In this document: positions 34,001-46,100 of the stretch, piece by piece
Position numbering within the stretch: the stretch's first letter is position 1
How the letters are laid out: each line of letters begins with the position of its first letter
Assembly: GCA_033782935.1 (NCBI GenBank)
Contig: JAWQEG010001317.1
Span: 7,501 to 71,500 of the forward strand
Origin: Petrolisthes cinctipes
Taxonomy: Eukaryota > Arthropoda > Malacostraca > Decapoda > Porcellanidae
DNA: 64,000 nucleotides
Direction of reading: 5' to 3'
Made by a program: the position numbers and the translations under genes
Notes under the pieces: model-generated
What the model saw: only the letters and a program-made list of their open reading frames with translations
The model's database searches: none
Told to the model about the DNA's origin: nothing

Positions 34001-36671
34001 TCAGGCTGGGAGGGGGAACTGGATTTTGAGTAGTGGTTGGGTTAGGACTAGCGTATGACAAAATGAAGGGTTGGGGGGCCGTTGGGTGCTAGGAAAATCA
34101 CTTTCATCTCCTGAATTAGAATATTGGTAGGCTGAGTGATTGGGGTGTTGTGAAGTTAAAGACTGTACATCAACCTCAGCTTTATGACGAGTGTCCATGA
34201 GGTCCTTGAGTGTGACCAACAGTGACTCCAGGTGGCCATGTGTCAGATGTCTCAGCAGGGATGGTGGTACAGGGTGAGGAACTTTACTGAGTGTCATTGC
34301 CAGAAGCTGACTGTGTTGCTGCTGCAGAAATTCCTCTATGGCTTCTGTAGCTTCCAGCACCTGTGGTTCATTATTATTCCTTGATAACTCCATCATTTTC
34401 TGGAAGAAGTCTAATAAGTCAGTTCCTTTAAGTGTTTTGGTGAAGGTGTGGATTAGCGATACAGAACGGCGGCGGCGGCGTCCAAGGAAAGGGAATAAGA
34501 TAGGAATTACAAAGGCAAAGGTGGTAGCAGATACGAATGACAAGGAAGCTATTATGGAACATACACGACTTATGAGACAGTCTTGAGGTGAATATGCACC
34601 GAAACTACTGACAAAATCAGACTGCAACTCTGGTAAATTCAGCAGGTCAGGGGCAGGAAGTGCTGACTGTTGTGGTAACGATGGAAGCATTGGTTCATGA
34701 AACTGGCCACCATGTATGGCTGGCACGTATGGGGTATTCTCAGGAAGGAAGTCACTCGGCCCTAACGACTGTGACAGATTTAGAGCAAGTAGTAATGCCT
34801 CCTGACTTTGGTTGGAGCCTTCCTCTGTAATCTTCACGTCTTCCAGATCCTGATTTAGTGCTGCCAGTTGGCTAGAGTTGAAGTGTGGTATTGACTGTTG
34901 AGTTGGGGATAATTTTATCGGGGGTGATGGATGGTCATGGTTGGGCCGGGGTGCAGTTGTCTCCTGATGAGCATACTGGTGTAACACCTTATTCATGTCC
35001 AAGCTATATACAGATGAGGTGATGGGTTGATTTGTCAGTATGGAGGTTGAGGTAGGGTTGATCGTCTGCTTACCTTGGTTGTTCCCTGCTGGTGCTCCAG
35101 TATTTAGAGTAGCTTGAAGCATTTGAGATGATTGAGGGTCAGAAGTGGGACTGAGAGCAGATTTAGTAACAGAAGGAAAACGATACGCGAGATTAGATAC
35201 GTGTGCAAGGTTGGGTGTTCTGATGGGAGGGGCGGGAGTGATGAAAATATTGAAACGAAGGGAATCAGTAGCTTCTGTCATGCTGGCGTCTGCAGGTGTA
35301 TCATTAAAAAAAGTGTAATTCAGGGATGGTATAATGCTGTAGGGAGCCTGTTTAAATGGGGGGAAGTGGAGAGTGTCCTGAGCAGGATAGAGGGAGCCGT
35401 TTTCAGGTGAGAAGATGCTGATTGGGTTTGAAGGGCTGGGCAGACGGTCAGCAGATGTAGTCGAGTAAGTAATTTGTCGTGCGATGGGCAATGAGGAATG
35501 GGGATGGGACATCTGATTCCTTGCTGGAATTTGGTCGAAGGAAGTTGGGTGTTCGGGTTCAGAAGAGGTATGTATAAACTTCATTCTTAATTTAGTGGAC
35601 TGTGTATCCTGATCCACGTTCTGATGCTGCCTAATGGACAACTTTCGATCTTGGATACCTTCACCATATTTCTGATGAACGTTTTGTTGTGGTTTCACTG
35701 TTGGTCCTACAGTCTTTAATCCAAACACATAGTTACCATTTCCAAAGCTGCTGCCACCAGTACCGAGGTTTGTTTTATAATGAAGTTGACTGAGAAGACT
35801 CTTGTTGTGGCCATCGTGTTTATCCTGATTAATATGAATAGTAAGGGATTGCAGGTTAGTGAGAATGTCTGCTATGTCAGGATTGGTGGTTGCCCTTTGC
35901 CCCAGGTTTATTTTACTGTCTTGTGTCTGTTTAGCGTCACTTTTGCATCTAGAGTCTCTTTTCTTCATTATCTTTACCACGTCCCCATGGGCTGTTCTCA
36001 CCTGCTTTGTCTGACTACGTGGAGTTGCTTCACCTACACGATCCATCTGCTGATTTCCTGAGATAGTTATTGGGTGAATGATATGGTTAAGCCTGCCGGG
36101 AGTGACAGTGTGGTAATATGGTATACTTAATGGATTACTTTGATCGGTTGGGGTTTTGTCGAGTAGGTTCCGTTTCAGTTGAGAAGGAGCTGTGTACTGG
36201 AGAGCAATGTGGTACTTCCCTTGAGTATAATTAGAAATCTTTTTTGTACTATTATTTAAATTCTTGTTTCCTGATCTTGATTTCTCTGTGTCTCTCATTA
36301 TGTTTGCTTTTAATTTTTTGCGGCATTTATGATGTACTTTTTGATCTTGTGAAGTTGAGCAGTTTAAGAACTCATGTGAGCTATAGCCATAAACACTATA
36401 AACTTTGGGGAGAATTGTCTTAGTATTCCCTTCAATCTCCACAACAGTATCGTTTTCTACGTTTGAGGTTTGCCTTTGATTCTCTGTTAAGTATTTTTTC
36501 CCTCCAGTCTTGAATTGTTGTTGGTTGATGGATTTCTTGTGTTCATGGAAAGTTGGTGTAGCATGTTGTATTGTGATGGAAATACGGCCACACGAGCAGG
36601 CAGGCAGAAAGGCAAATATCAACCAGAATGCAACATTCCACCGGGCCATGGTTTAGGTAACAGCTGACAGC
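34001..36671 (-). CDS. Unrecognised 882-aa protein with signal peptide and one membrane segment
   Basis: One uninterrupted frame runs from an ATG at 36649 (context AAACCATGG, a good Kozak) to a stop at 34001. A CTCTACAG acceptor just upstream suggests a spliced 5' UTR exon; the exon would start at 36671. Residues 1-20 (MARWNVAFWLIFAFLPACSC) look like a signal peptide. Residues ~21-690 are Ser/Thr/Pro/Asn/Gln-rich with many N-glycosylation-like sequons. A hydrophobic segment (IIASLSFVSATTFAFVIPIL) lies near 693-720, followed by GRRRRRS and a ~150-aa helical tail (TDLLDFFQKMMELSRNNNEP, EFLQQQHSQLLAMTLSK). This fits a type I membrane or processed secreted protein. I do not recognise a family and infer no function. 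The 3' end may instead splice onward, since another frame is open to 33696. Confidence 0.72.
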
Positions 36672-39629
36672 CTGTAGAGAAAGAACGGGGACTTGTAAGT
36701 TTGTACAAAGACACATGAATAATTAATTCTAATTTTTGTATGCCACATTAACATTTATGTAGCCTGTAACATCTACAAATGGAGGTTAGCATGTTGGACC
36801 AGCCGACGAATTTATCGTTGTTGTGTAGATGCTCTGCAACACAAATTTTTACTTTTTGACAAACATATTTGAAAATGCTGAAGATCCTGCTGCTTAGTAA
36901 ATGATGTGGGCTATTGTAGGTAGCAATAAATAAGGATCGAAGTTCAAAGAGGGAGGGAGAGAGAAATATAAACTCACTCATTGCTTGTTACTGTTGGTGA
37001 AGGACTAAATGTGTTGCATTTAATATGAGTGCCTGCATTCTCACGGTCGAGGTGAGAATTTCACCTCGATCATTATATTTGCTACAGACCTCAGAATATA
37101 TTCGTTGCTATCCTATTTCCTTCATCTCCGTGCATGTTTATAAAGCTTATTTTTTAGTGAAATAAAAAACTGTTTGCGTCCGTTATAAAGCCCCCATCCT
37201 TTTATTAGCGAAGTCTGTTTACTTTGGGTGGTGGGGTGGGTCTTTTGTAAATAATGGCCGTTGAAAAGTATGGCATGAGTTGTACTATGTGTACAGACAG
37301 TACAGTACTTGCTTCAGCTTAGTGGAGTGTCGCCTACAATACAGCAAGTTTCGTAGGGTAGTATGTAAGCATATTCTTGGGCTAGGTATAATATAGGTGA
37401 TGGCGATGTTTTGACCGAAATGGCCTATGTAGAACAGCATATTACCGTAGTTAATATGAATACTTACTTCACAAACACCGGATTATTCCAGTGTTTGTTA
37501 ACTATAAGTATAACCGCTGAAAATAAAGAACTGTGACCGAAATAACTAGGACAGCGCGGTGAGAGGTTATAGCACAGGCAATACTCAACCAACACACTTT
37601 TGGGCCACAAAGGAGTATATGGCACTTTATCCATTTATATCTTGAGGTTCTTCATGGATGGAAATTACAGGACAGATCTAAAGGACTCATATGTAGTGAA
37701 AAATATAATATCCCATAAACCTTTACTGCTGCCTAACGAACCTGGTGATAGATATAGGCGATACAGTATAGAAAGGTTGCTACAAATACCATAAAATTGA
37801 TCTTCTATAGTTACTCCACTCGATAGCAGTTTTGGGATGTTTTAAAATCCAACATATACTGTATAATTATAAACGACTAAGAATATACGTTCACGACAGA
37901 ATATAAATGGATTGCCTGCTGTACCATACTCTTTATCTCTATCTCGCTCTAGCTATGTATAGATACCATATAGGAAAGGGTTGTTAGGATGTCATAAGTT
38001 TGCGATTCTAATACTCCACTGGTGGTGCAGAACACACTCCAACGGTAGACTATCACCCAGCAGCAGAGGAAAAGACGTTCTCTTCAGTTTCTGGGTGACG
38101 AATATTCAAGAAGGTTAAAATATGGAGCAGCAAGATAATGGATTCCTGAATTTCATTACTGGCGAGGAATAGAATAATATGTCTCTAATACTACAACAAT
38201 TATAGCAACGTCAAGTCAATGAAATTATCAAAAGTTCCTTAATTAATGGTTGTCATTAGAGGCAAAGGGCCTATCCCATAAATAATGTCAATACTTTTCA
38301 TAGTTCCGTGAACTTATCTGATATAATTTATATTTTCATTAGTTATTCGTGGTTTTAACATCGTCATTATTCCAAATGACTGATGTAACCGGGAACTAAA
38401 GAGCATTAGCATGTGTTCTCGAGTTACATGATGCCTAGGATCCGCTTCAGGAAATAATTATCACAGATCGTAACCCTCCGGCAGCATTCCGTATAGAATG
38501 CATGCACTAGCTGTTCCTCGTATTACGTCAAATTGCCTTCGTTGTCCAATATAGGCACTACTTACCCGGGTTGGTAACACTCCATGCAGCTGTTAAATTA
38601 AAATGCAGTTCATACTACAGAAGGATAACTCAGTTAAACTCGCCACAAAATTCAGTATACTTCAATACAACATTCATTTCAAAATAGTAACAGAAACAAT
38701 TAAGGCACATGCCGACGACCACGTAACTGACCTAAGTTAGTGTGTCTATCTTTACACAGTAGCCTACGTGTCACTCTCTGGCATGAATGGGTTCTCGCTT
38801 GTGAATCACTTCGTTCGGTATCGTGAAAACATTGGAGTCTTTCCCAGATACTATTGCTGAGCAACCATACAAACCCATACAGTGACAACCAAGATACTGT
38901 ATAGTTGCAGTAGCTTAGTCCCACTCTCGGTTCACCTGATAAGAAGCATTCATTACTCGTAATGTTATGTACCTGCCTGAGTGTTGAGTGTGTGGGAACT
39001 GACGTGAAAGCTGTACATCCACACTCCACTGGGGCTGCTGAGGCACTGGCAACTGGTAAGTGGGCCTTAAAGTGGCAGCTGACTGGATCACTGGACATCA
39101 TTACAGCACTAATTTTATCAATGGGAATAGAGGACATGCAGTGTTCCAAATTCGTATCGCAATACCTCTATTTCTATCAGTGCTTTATTCCTTCAAGCAA
39201 AATGTTCATATGATTTTAGGTTTGGGTGGCCACCCCCTCCTTGCACGTAGGCCTACTCCTCTTATACTCTACATAAAGTAATTCTGTTGATATCCTTTAA
39301 TTCTAATTGCTAAATCATCTGGTGGCCTCACCACTAGCATACTTTGTCTCATCCAGGGGATGCTTCCAGTCAGAATAGCCAATATTTTCTGCCAGAGATC
39401 ATAATTATCCTGTCAAAGTGCCAGAGGCTGAGCAAGGGATGAACTTGGCAATTCCAAGAGCGTGGTCGTGGTGGGGTTGACAATGATAATGATGACGATG
39501 ATGATGATAATGATTGTAGTCTTTAAATATAATAGGACTTAAATCCTGAAATGTCCTGCATAATGTCAAGGATTCGCTGGACCGTGGATACAGGGAAAAC
39601 ATCAACAATTAGGGTCAGAGACCAGCAGG
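36672..39629. other. Intergenic, 5' side of the orphan gene
   Basis: Expected to hold the orphan gene's 5' UTR exon and promoter, but I cannot place them. A 149-codon - strand frame (38700-39149) overlaps + strand frames with a GTAAGT donor at ~39056; neither is recognisable. Confidence 0.4.
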
Positions 39630-39637
39630 GTCTAGGG

Positions 39638-40075
39638 CAGTGGTTCCCAACCTTTTTAGCAGGTGACCCCAATCATGCTCCTCCAGCCATAACCGCGACC
39701 CCACTGGTTTTATGTAGTGTATATAACTATATAATAATTATAATGTATGTGTTGCATGTTACTATATTACTGACTGCAGGCTGTAAAAGCAAAGAACAAG
39801 CATAATTTTCTTGTAAGAGGTGCTGTAAGGCTGAAAAAAAAAGACAACATGAACATGATTAAATTTAATTCACTTTAATATGAACAATTTCATCAGAAAA
39901 ATTTGTGTTACATACCACAATATACTCTATAATATACTCAGTAATATACTCTATATTAAATCATGGCAACATACAAATATAGCGTATGCTGAAAACATCT
40001 CATAATGGGGACCCCAGAAAAAAAATTGCTTGGTGACCCCATTGGGGGTCGCGACCCCAGGGTTGGGAAAGGGGG
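39638..40075. mobile_element. hAT-type MITE, 438 bp
   Basis: Flanked by an 8-bp duplication GTCTAGGG (39630-39637 and 40076-40083). The left end CAGTGGTTCCCAACCTTTTT is a classic hAT/MITE terminus. The right end GACCCCAGGGTTGGG is its degraded complement. GGTGACCCC and GGGTCGCGACCCC recur inside. Non-coding. Confidence 0.92.
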
Positions 40076-40549
40076 GTCTAGGGGCATGGAGGTTCGAACC
40101 CTGGCTAAAACATGAAGTTAGTGCTATATAATCGTTCTGGCCTCGTTTCTTAGAAAATGAGTAAAATGAAAGATGTTTACTAATGTTACAATAAGTCATG
40201 ACTGTCTTCATACAAATATTGACCACCAATAATGTTGGACACGGGTCATTCAAGTTGAATTAATTAAATTTCAGAGAAATCTACGACTTTTCCCAGTTGA
40301 AGGCCATACCAAAAACTTGCAAAATATATGTGTACATCATGACAAATAAATGTTGCTATACGTACTGTACCACAACTCATAACACAGTAGTTTCATGGCG
40401 AGGAATTAGAAGTTCCATATCAGTTCATAATCACTGAGGAAAAGTAGATCTACACTACCTTAATAATACTACCTTTAAATAATCCCAGGGTCTAATATTG
40501 GTAAGCAATCCATAAAATATTTAATATTTTTCTGTTCTTGAATCAGCCA

Positions 40550-40660
40550 GACTTAACCCAAGCTAACTGAACTAGACTTGACCAAATTACTGGGACCTAA
40601 CCTGGGTAAATTACCAAGATCTAACAACGGCAGACTACTGGGACTTAACTTGGACAAACA
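40550..40660 (+). repeat. Partial dispersed repeat R1
   Basis: Contains AAATTACTGGGACCTAACCTGG, AACAACGGCAGACTACTGGG and further degenerate copies of the 24-bp segment seen at 45070-45190. Confidence 0.7.
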
Positions 40661-41309
40661 ACAATGTGTGGAGCCTTTTAAATTAAGTTGGTGGGTCAAG
40701 CATGGTGAAAATGCACTGGTACCCTTTAATTTCATCATAAAAATAATGGAATACAAATCAGAGATATAAAAAAGCGGCACATCTTTCAATAATATTTTCT
40801 GGTTACTCTATCCACACTTTGGTGTCCAGTATTTCAATCAACAATTTCTATAACATGTCAGGCTGATATTTGCGAGGAAAAACTGCAGTCACAGGACTCT
40901 TCTGTACTTCAGTCCAGCACCATCCTGTTGAGTTGGCTGGTTTTACAATATAATAGACATTTCCCTCAAATGCTACTGATTAGGGTACTCATGCCACTTC
41001 AAAATCATATTTCCTTTATGTATTTTGAAGATAACGTTTCATATTATGCTAAAATGACATATATAATTCTGTAAGAGGCCTTGCCAGTTATTGTTTATGT
41101 AGGATCAGCTGATGAGCCACCCATAAAATTTGCCAGATACCGCCACGTAACCCTGCTATCGAGATGGGTTGCTCCGGGTTGCCCTCCGACCAACCCGGGT
41201 TGGGGTGAACCGGGTTGCCTTGTGTAAATAGAACATGCGAAATCGACGATTCGGGCAACCGGGTTGCCTGACCAGTGTTGGTCTGGCATAAATAGAAGAC
41301 GCCTTACGA
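40661..41309. other. Non-coding, with CGGGTTG repeats at 41165-41285
   Basis: CCGGGTTGCC recurs in both orientations, including CCAACCCGGGTTGG. No gene is supported; small - strand frames follow the repeat. Confidence 0.5.
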
Positions 41310-41514
41310 TGTTCGGTGTCATAACTCCACTTAGGGCTGCCTGGGGGTTGTCCTAAATCCAAGCGCCCTAACTTAGGACAAGATGGCTGCCAAAGGTTTT
41401 GAGTAGGCTATGTTGTCGTAAGTGTTTTGAGTTTACCGTCATAAGCACACTGGGGAAGTTAGGACTCCCTAGCTGAGATAGGATGTCCCAAGTTGTTTTG
41501 AGTATCCGGCCCCT
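41310..41514 (+). repeat. Second copy of the CCGGATAC-family end
   Basis: It matches 1859-2060 nearly throughout (TGTTCGGTGTCATAACTCC to GAGTATCCGGCCCC), with small indels. The rest of the element is absent, so this is either a solo short element or a truncated end. Confidence 0.85.
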
Positions 41515-42215
41515 GGTTTGAAAGATATATCATATATTAAATATTATGGTTATATATTTGATATTTTACTGCTATTTTGCTTTGTGTCATTTTTAAGCAA
41601 TCACAATAGAATATACCTCTGTTATGTTTCGGTTATCTTCCATCCCGCATTCTTCTCCTAACCCTTCCCATTCTTCTTCCAACCCTTCCCATTCTCTGGT
41701 CACCCTTTCCATTCTCTCGGCCAAAACTTTTCCATTCTCTTTCATTCTAATAGGGGGAGAATGGGAACAGGATGGACATAATCAAATTTCTGATATTTCA
41801 ACTTCAGCTTGTCTTCCTAGGTTTAATTAAACTAGACATTAATGAGCATTTAATGTATGATGTTTGAATTTTCTGTCGCACTATCAGGTCATATCTGTGA
41901 ACCCTGATATGGGCTAATAATAAAACAGAAGAATGGAGATGATCGATTGTTTTTTTTATGCCACTCGGGGATTCTCTCCGGTTTCCATTTTCTGAGGTGG
42001 GCAAATCAGAGCGAGTTATATCCGGCGCGATATAATAAACGAACTGTTATGACCATGGTCCAGGACTGTGGTTATGATACTTTATTTTCTTGTGTTTTCC
42101 CAACTGCATTCAGTTTCAAACACCTCTCTTCTTTTCTCCACAACATCTTCCCATCCACGATAGTTCCGTCCACTCGTCCAGCTTTTTCTGGTAATTTAGA
42201 AGTGTTGGGTGCTGA
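41515..42215. other. Non-coding
   Basis: A short imperfect repeat of ACCCTTCCCATTCT lies at ~41660-41745. No gene recognised. Confidence 0.5.
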
Positions 42216-42419
42216 TCACGCAGCAGCCTGGAGGCTACGGTAAATTGTGTGTGGCAATGTGCCTCTCAGTAGGACCTTCTTGAGTACTTTGGTTTCATGG
42301 TGTATGATCAGGTAGAGTGTTGAGGTGTCCTGCTGGCTGCTGCGAAGCTCGAATCTGGAGGAGTTTTCAACGGTGCCGACATCGTGTCGTTTAATGTACA
42401 GTTTATGTAGTTGGTTCAC
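42216..42419 (-). pseudogene. Diverged LINE fragment related to the ASCC2-intron LINE
   Basis: - strand reads HHETKVLKKVLLRGTLPHTI, close to HHETKILKIKDHLDMRGTQT of the 57.6-61.9 kb LINE. Only ~65 codons remain. Confidence 0.65.
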
Positions 42420-42720
42420 ATACCAATTTTTCAGAAAAAGGTTATTGAAGATTTTATGTACACGCTATAAATATACGCTGGACCTATTATAAATCCCATT
42501 TTCGATATGTGAGCAAACTGTGCCATGTAGATCCACCAGCTACCACAACAAAGCAGTGTTGCCAATTGCAGGGAAAATTCCCTGTTTTGGGAAATTTTGA
42601 AGTTCACACAGGGAAATTATACAAAGATTGATCAAAAGTAAACAGGGAAGGTTGTACCAGACGAAATACCAAAAAGGCTGTCAATGTTCAAGAGAAAACA
42701 GGTAATTATTGAGGCAAAAA

Positions 42721-42866
42721 GGGAAATTCTGATGTTGAAGCTGGGGCCAAAAGGGAAATTCTGATATTGAAGCTGGGAAAAAAAGAAAATTCTGATGTTG
42801 AAGTAAACGGAAAATCTGATGTTGAAGCTGGGGCAAAAAGGAAAATTCTGATGTTAAAGCTGGGGA
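42721..42866 (+). repeat. ~32-bp minisatellite upstream of ASCC2
   Basis: About five units of GGGAAATTCTGATGTTGAAG plus CTGGGGCCAAAA, the third shortened. The array ends ~165 bp before the ASCC2 ATG, so it may lie in the promoter or 5' UTR. Confidence 0.85.
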
Positions 42867-43030
42867 AATTTCGTCAACCAGAGTTATCAGACCTGGCAAC
42901 ACTGCAACAACAATGTAAACAACTTACACAGGTCTTGCACAAGGTTGATATCACCGCTCTGTACCAACAACCAATTAAACATTACCAAAACTTTTATTGT
43001 TAATTTGTTTACCAAGTGTACTTATTGAAT

Positions 43031-43120
43031 ATGAGCAACACAGGAGCCATTCCCAAAGGAGGAGCAAGACCCAAAATAGTGGACTTGAAGAGAGATAATA
43101 TTACTAGTGAGAAACTTAAG
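43031..43120 (+). CDS. ASCC2: ASCC2 coding exon 1
   Basis: Codes residues 1-30, beginning MSNTGAIPKGGARPKIVDL. It ends in phase 0 at a GTATGT donor. The 5' UTR extends upstream with no intron border that I can place. Intron 1 is about 3.5 kb and holds the LINE ORF1 relic and dispersed repeats. Confidence 0.88.
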
Positions 43121-46100
43121 GTATGTAATGAGGTTTTGTAATAATAGACCTATATTATGTTGGATAGTTAGTGCTGTACCCATACTTGTACTGTAACACG
43201 AGGAGTGGATACTAAATAGGGTTCTTTACTTTGTTGATTGAGGGAAATTTTATTGAGTTCGGTATTAAAATTTGGTCAATAGATTGTGCCATATGGCCTC
43301 CCGGTTTATTATATTAAGATCTATAAAAGTATACAACACCAGAAGCACGGTATATAGACTATATACCTTGACCGGAAGGACCTGTTTTTCATAATATGTG
43401 TTAAATGGACATCAGTACATTGGTAAGAGGTTTTAATTGTTACTTGTTAGATATTCTATATTATCCATGTAACCAGTGAACAGATATGTTTTCAATTTTT
43501 CTTGCAATATAATTGCAATTATCACTAATCCAGACATTTCTTAAAAAACACTTACAAATTTCTTTAAATATTCTTTGTGTCATTTCACAAAACTTAGCAT
43601 TATCATAACTGTGCATTGAAAAAGCCACCTTGTAGAATTGAGTCTATGCTACTTAGTATCCGTTTTCTCTGCTACTTTTGATTTTCTGAAGTTCCTCTTG
43701 CATAACTAAACATTACTTTACATCATTTGCCGCATGCTCAAAATCAGTTTTCTTAAACCTCATACAGCTTATACATTTCCTCTCAGTAGACGTACAATCC
43801 CTCGTGTATGGTTACCAGCACACTTAGCACAGATTGGATCTTCTCCCTTTGCTTTGGCTGAACATTTATGTGCAATATGTCCAAACCTTTGACAATGATA
43901 GCAGACCATCACCCTATATCTATCCCTCACTGAATAAACATCCCATTCCAATTTGACTTGATCACGATTCTTACGAATCAGCTCCCTTATCTCTGGATCA
44001 TACCTAATAATATAATGCTTGGTACCACCTGTAGCAGGCTTGTCAAAAAGTAGCTCCATTTTAGACTTTACGTCAGTGACTCCCTGTAAGTATTCGTTCC
44101 GATCAGCCAGATTCTCAATAATCTGGTCTCCGGATTCTTCCTCCTTGTTGACATTACAAATCATTATCTTGGGCTTTAACTTCCTTACATTTTTTGTCGT
44201 CACATCAGAGACAGCCACATGTTTTTGTGCTGCTTCATCTCTCTTATTTTCATCCTCAAAGTTCATCACGATGTCTCCCTTCTGAGTGAATCTTGTGTTA
44301 ACTATTTGTGTACCATCCAGAGCCTGAGCAACTTCTTTCTTTTTGTCTACAACCTTCATTTTATCAAACGTTGACTTTACAACCAGTAGATTTTTCTTCT
44401 TATTTTTCTTCTTCTTCACTACAATGGCCCAGCTTGTGTGAGTCAGCGCTGATCACATCACCAACTCGACCCAATTCAGTCACAACATCTTTCATCTTCC
44501 CATCCACTATTTTCATCATTTGATCTTGCATATCCTTCATCACTTTCTTCAATTCACTAATATCCTTTTCAACTCTTTTCAGACCATTATAGCACATATC
44601 ACATGACCAGTTAATCAACTTGATATTATCACCCTTCACACCATTGAGGTGAACACACTTCAAATGTGCCCAACGAATACAGGTTTCACAACCGATCCAT
44701 TTATCCACCCCACCAGTTATATCCCCACAAGAATAACACCTGGCCATGATTGGCCAGGGTATTCAACAATTCTCTATTCAATTATCAAGTATGAAATAAC
44801 ACTATACTGCCCGTTTGACGAAAGTGTACACGGAGCGCGTATCAGACATGTCTGTCGGCTATGGCTGCCCTAACAGTAGCCCAGGCTAAATTGGTAAATA
44901 TAGAAAGAATTGTCGTTATCTCGTGCAGTTTTTCTACCTTCATTACCCACTTATTTAGACCATTCTAAGACTATTTTATTCTATGGTATTTCCTCTGCAA
45001 AATGCCCCCTTTCAAAGATATTCAAATGGGGCATTTTGAAATTAGTCTGACCTTACCTAACCTAACCTAGACCACGGCAGACTACCGGGACCTAACCTGG
45101 GCAAACTACTGGGACCTAACCTGGGCAAACTACCGGGAAATAACCGTGGTAAAGTACAGGAAATGACCGGGGCAAAATACTGGGACCTAGCCGGATCTGG
45201 CAACACTGATACAAAACGGCAATATTCTAGATAAATACCGAAAAGATTGAAAACACGTCTGTTGGCTGAGTGTTACGACATAGATATGAGCATTTGAAGT
45301 GATTATAGTGATTAATAATATTGCGGGAGGCCCTGCAGAGCACCATCTGCTGGTGGAGCGGGACCTAGGATATCTTCCAAACGAGTAAACAAGTATAACA
45401 GGCTGGGGTGCCAAGATGTACAATATGATGTGGCTATCCCCATATCAGGGGTTGCAAACCTGGTATATGTATATATGTATGGATATTGCTTGTTGGTTGA
45501 GCATTATAATAGTAGGTATAGCCGAATAACAGTACCATTTACTAAGCATTCAAATATCATGGATATTTCACTAGCTTGAGGGCAGTCTAATTGGTTCGGA
45601 ACTAAGGGTGTGACAAGATCAAGGTGAGCTTGGATATCCTTTCAGCGTAGTTATCTGTGAACGTAATCATACCATACCTCCCTACTCCCCCGAGGCTAAG
45701 ATTTATAAGGTCCTTACTCTGCAGCTCTTTTATCTAAACTGAACTGCTCATTTTAAGGAAGGAATCTCTTGTTGGTAAAATTGGAAGGTTACTGATACCT
45801 CCAAACTGTGCCAGGAAACAGACGCCCCCAGTGTCACTAATAGGGGATCTGTTTTGTGGCATAATTTGGAGGAATCCCTAGGCCATCACTTTACCAACAA
45901 CAGATTCCTCCCTTAAACGGTAAATAGTTTTGAAGAGCTGCAGAATAGGCAGGTACCGTAATTACCCATTTCCTTCATATTTTGGTTAGTGGCTGGTTTT
46001 GCTTTATTTGAGAAATCATTTCCCATTGTGACAACAGTGCATTTTGACCATGTTTTTATTTGCCTCCTAGGTTGGCCCAGGTTAGGTCCCGGTAGTCAGC

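Noticed and set aside
37600..37794. 64-codon + strand frame
   Set aside because: Short, no homology recognised, no splice context.
38700..39149. 149-codon - strand frame and overlapping + strand frame with a GTAAGT site
   Set aside because: No recognisable motif, signal peptide or supporting neighbour exon on either strand.
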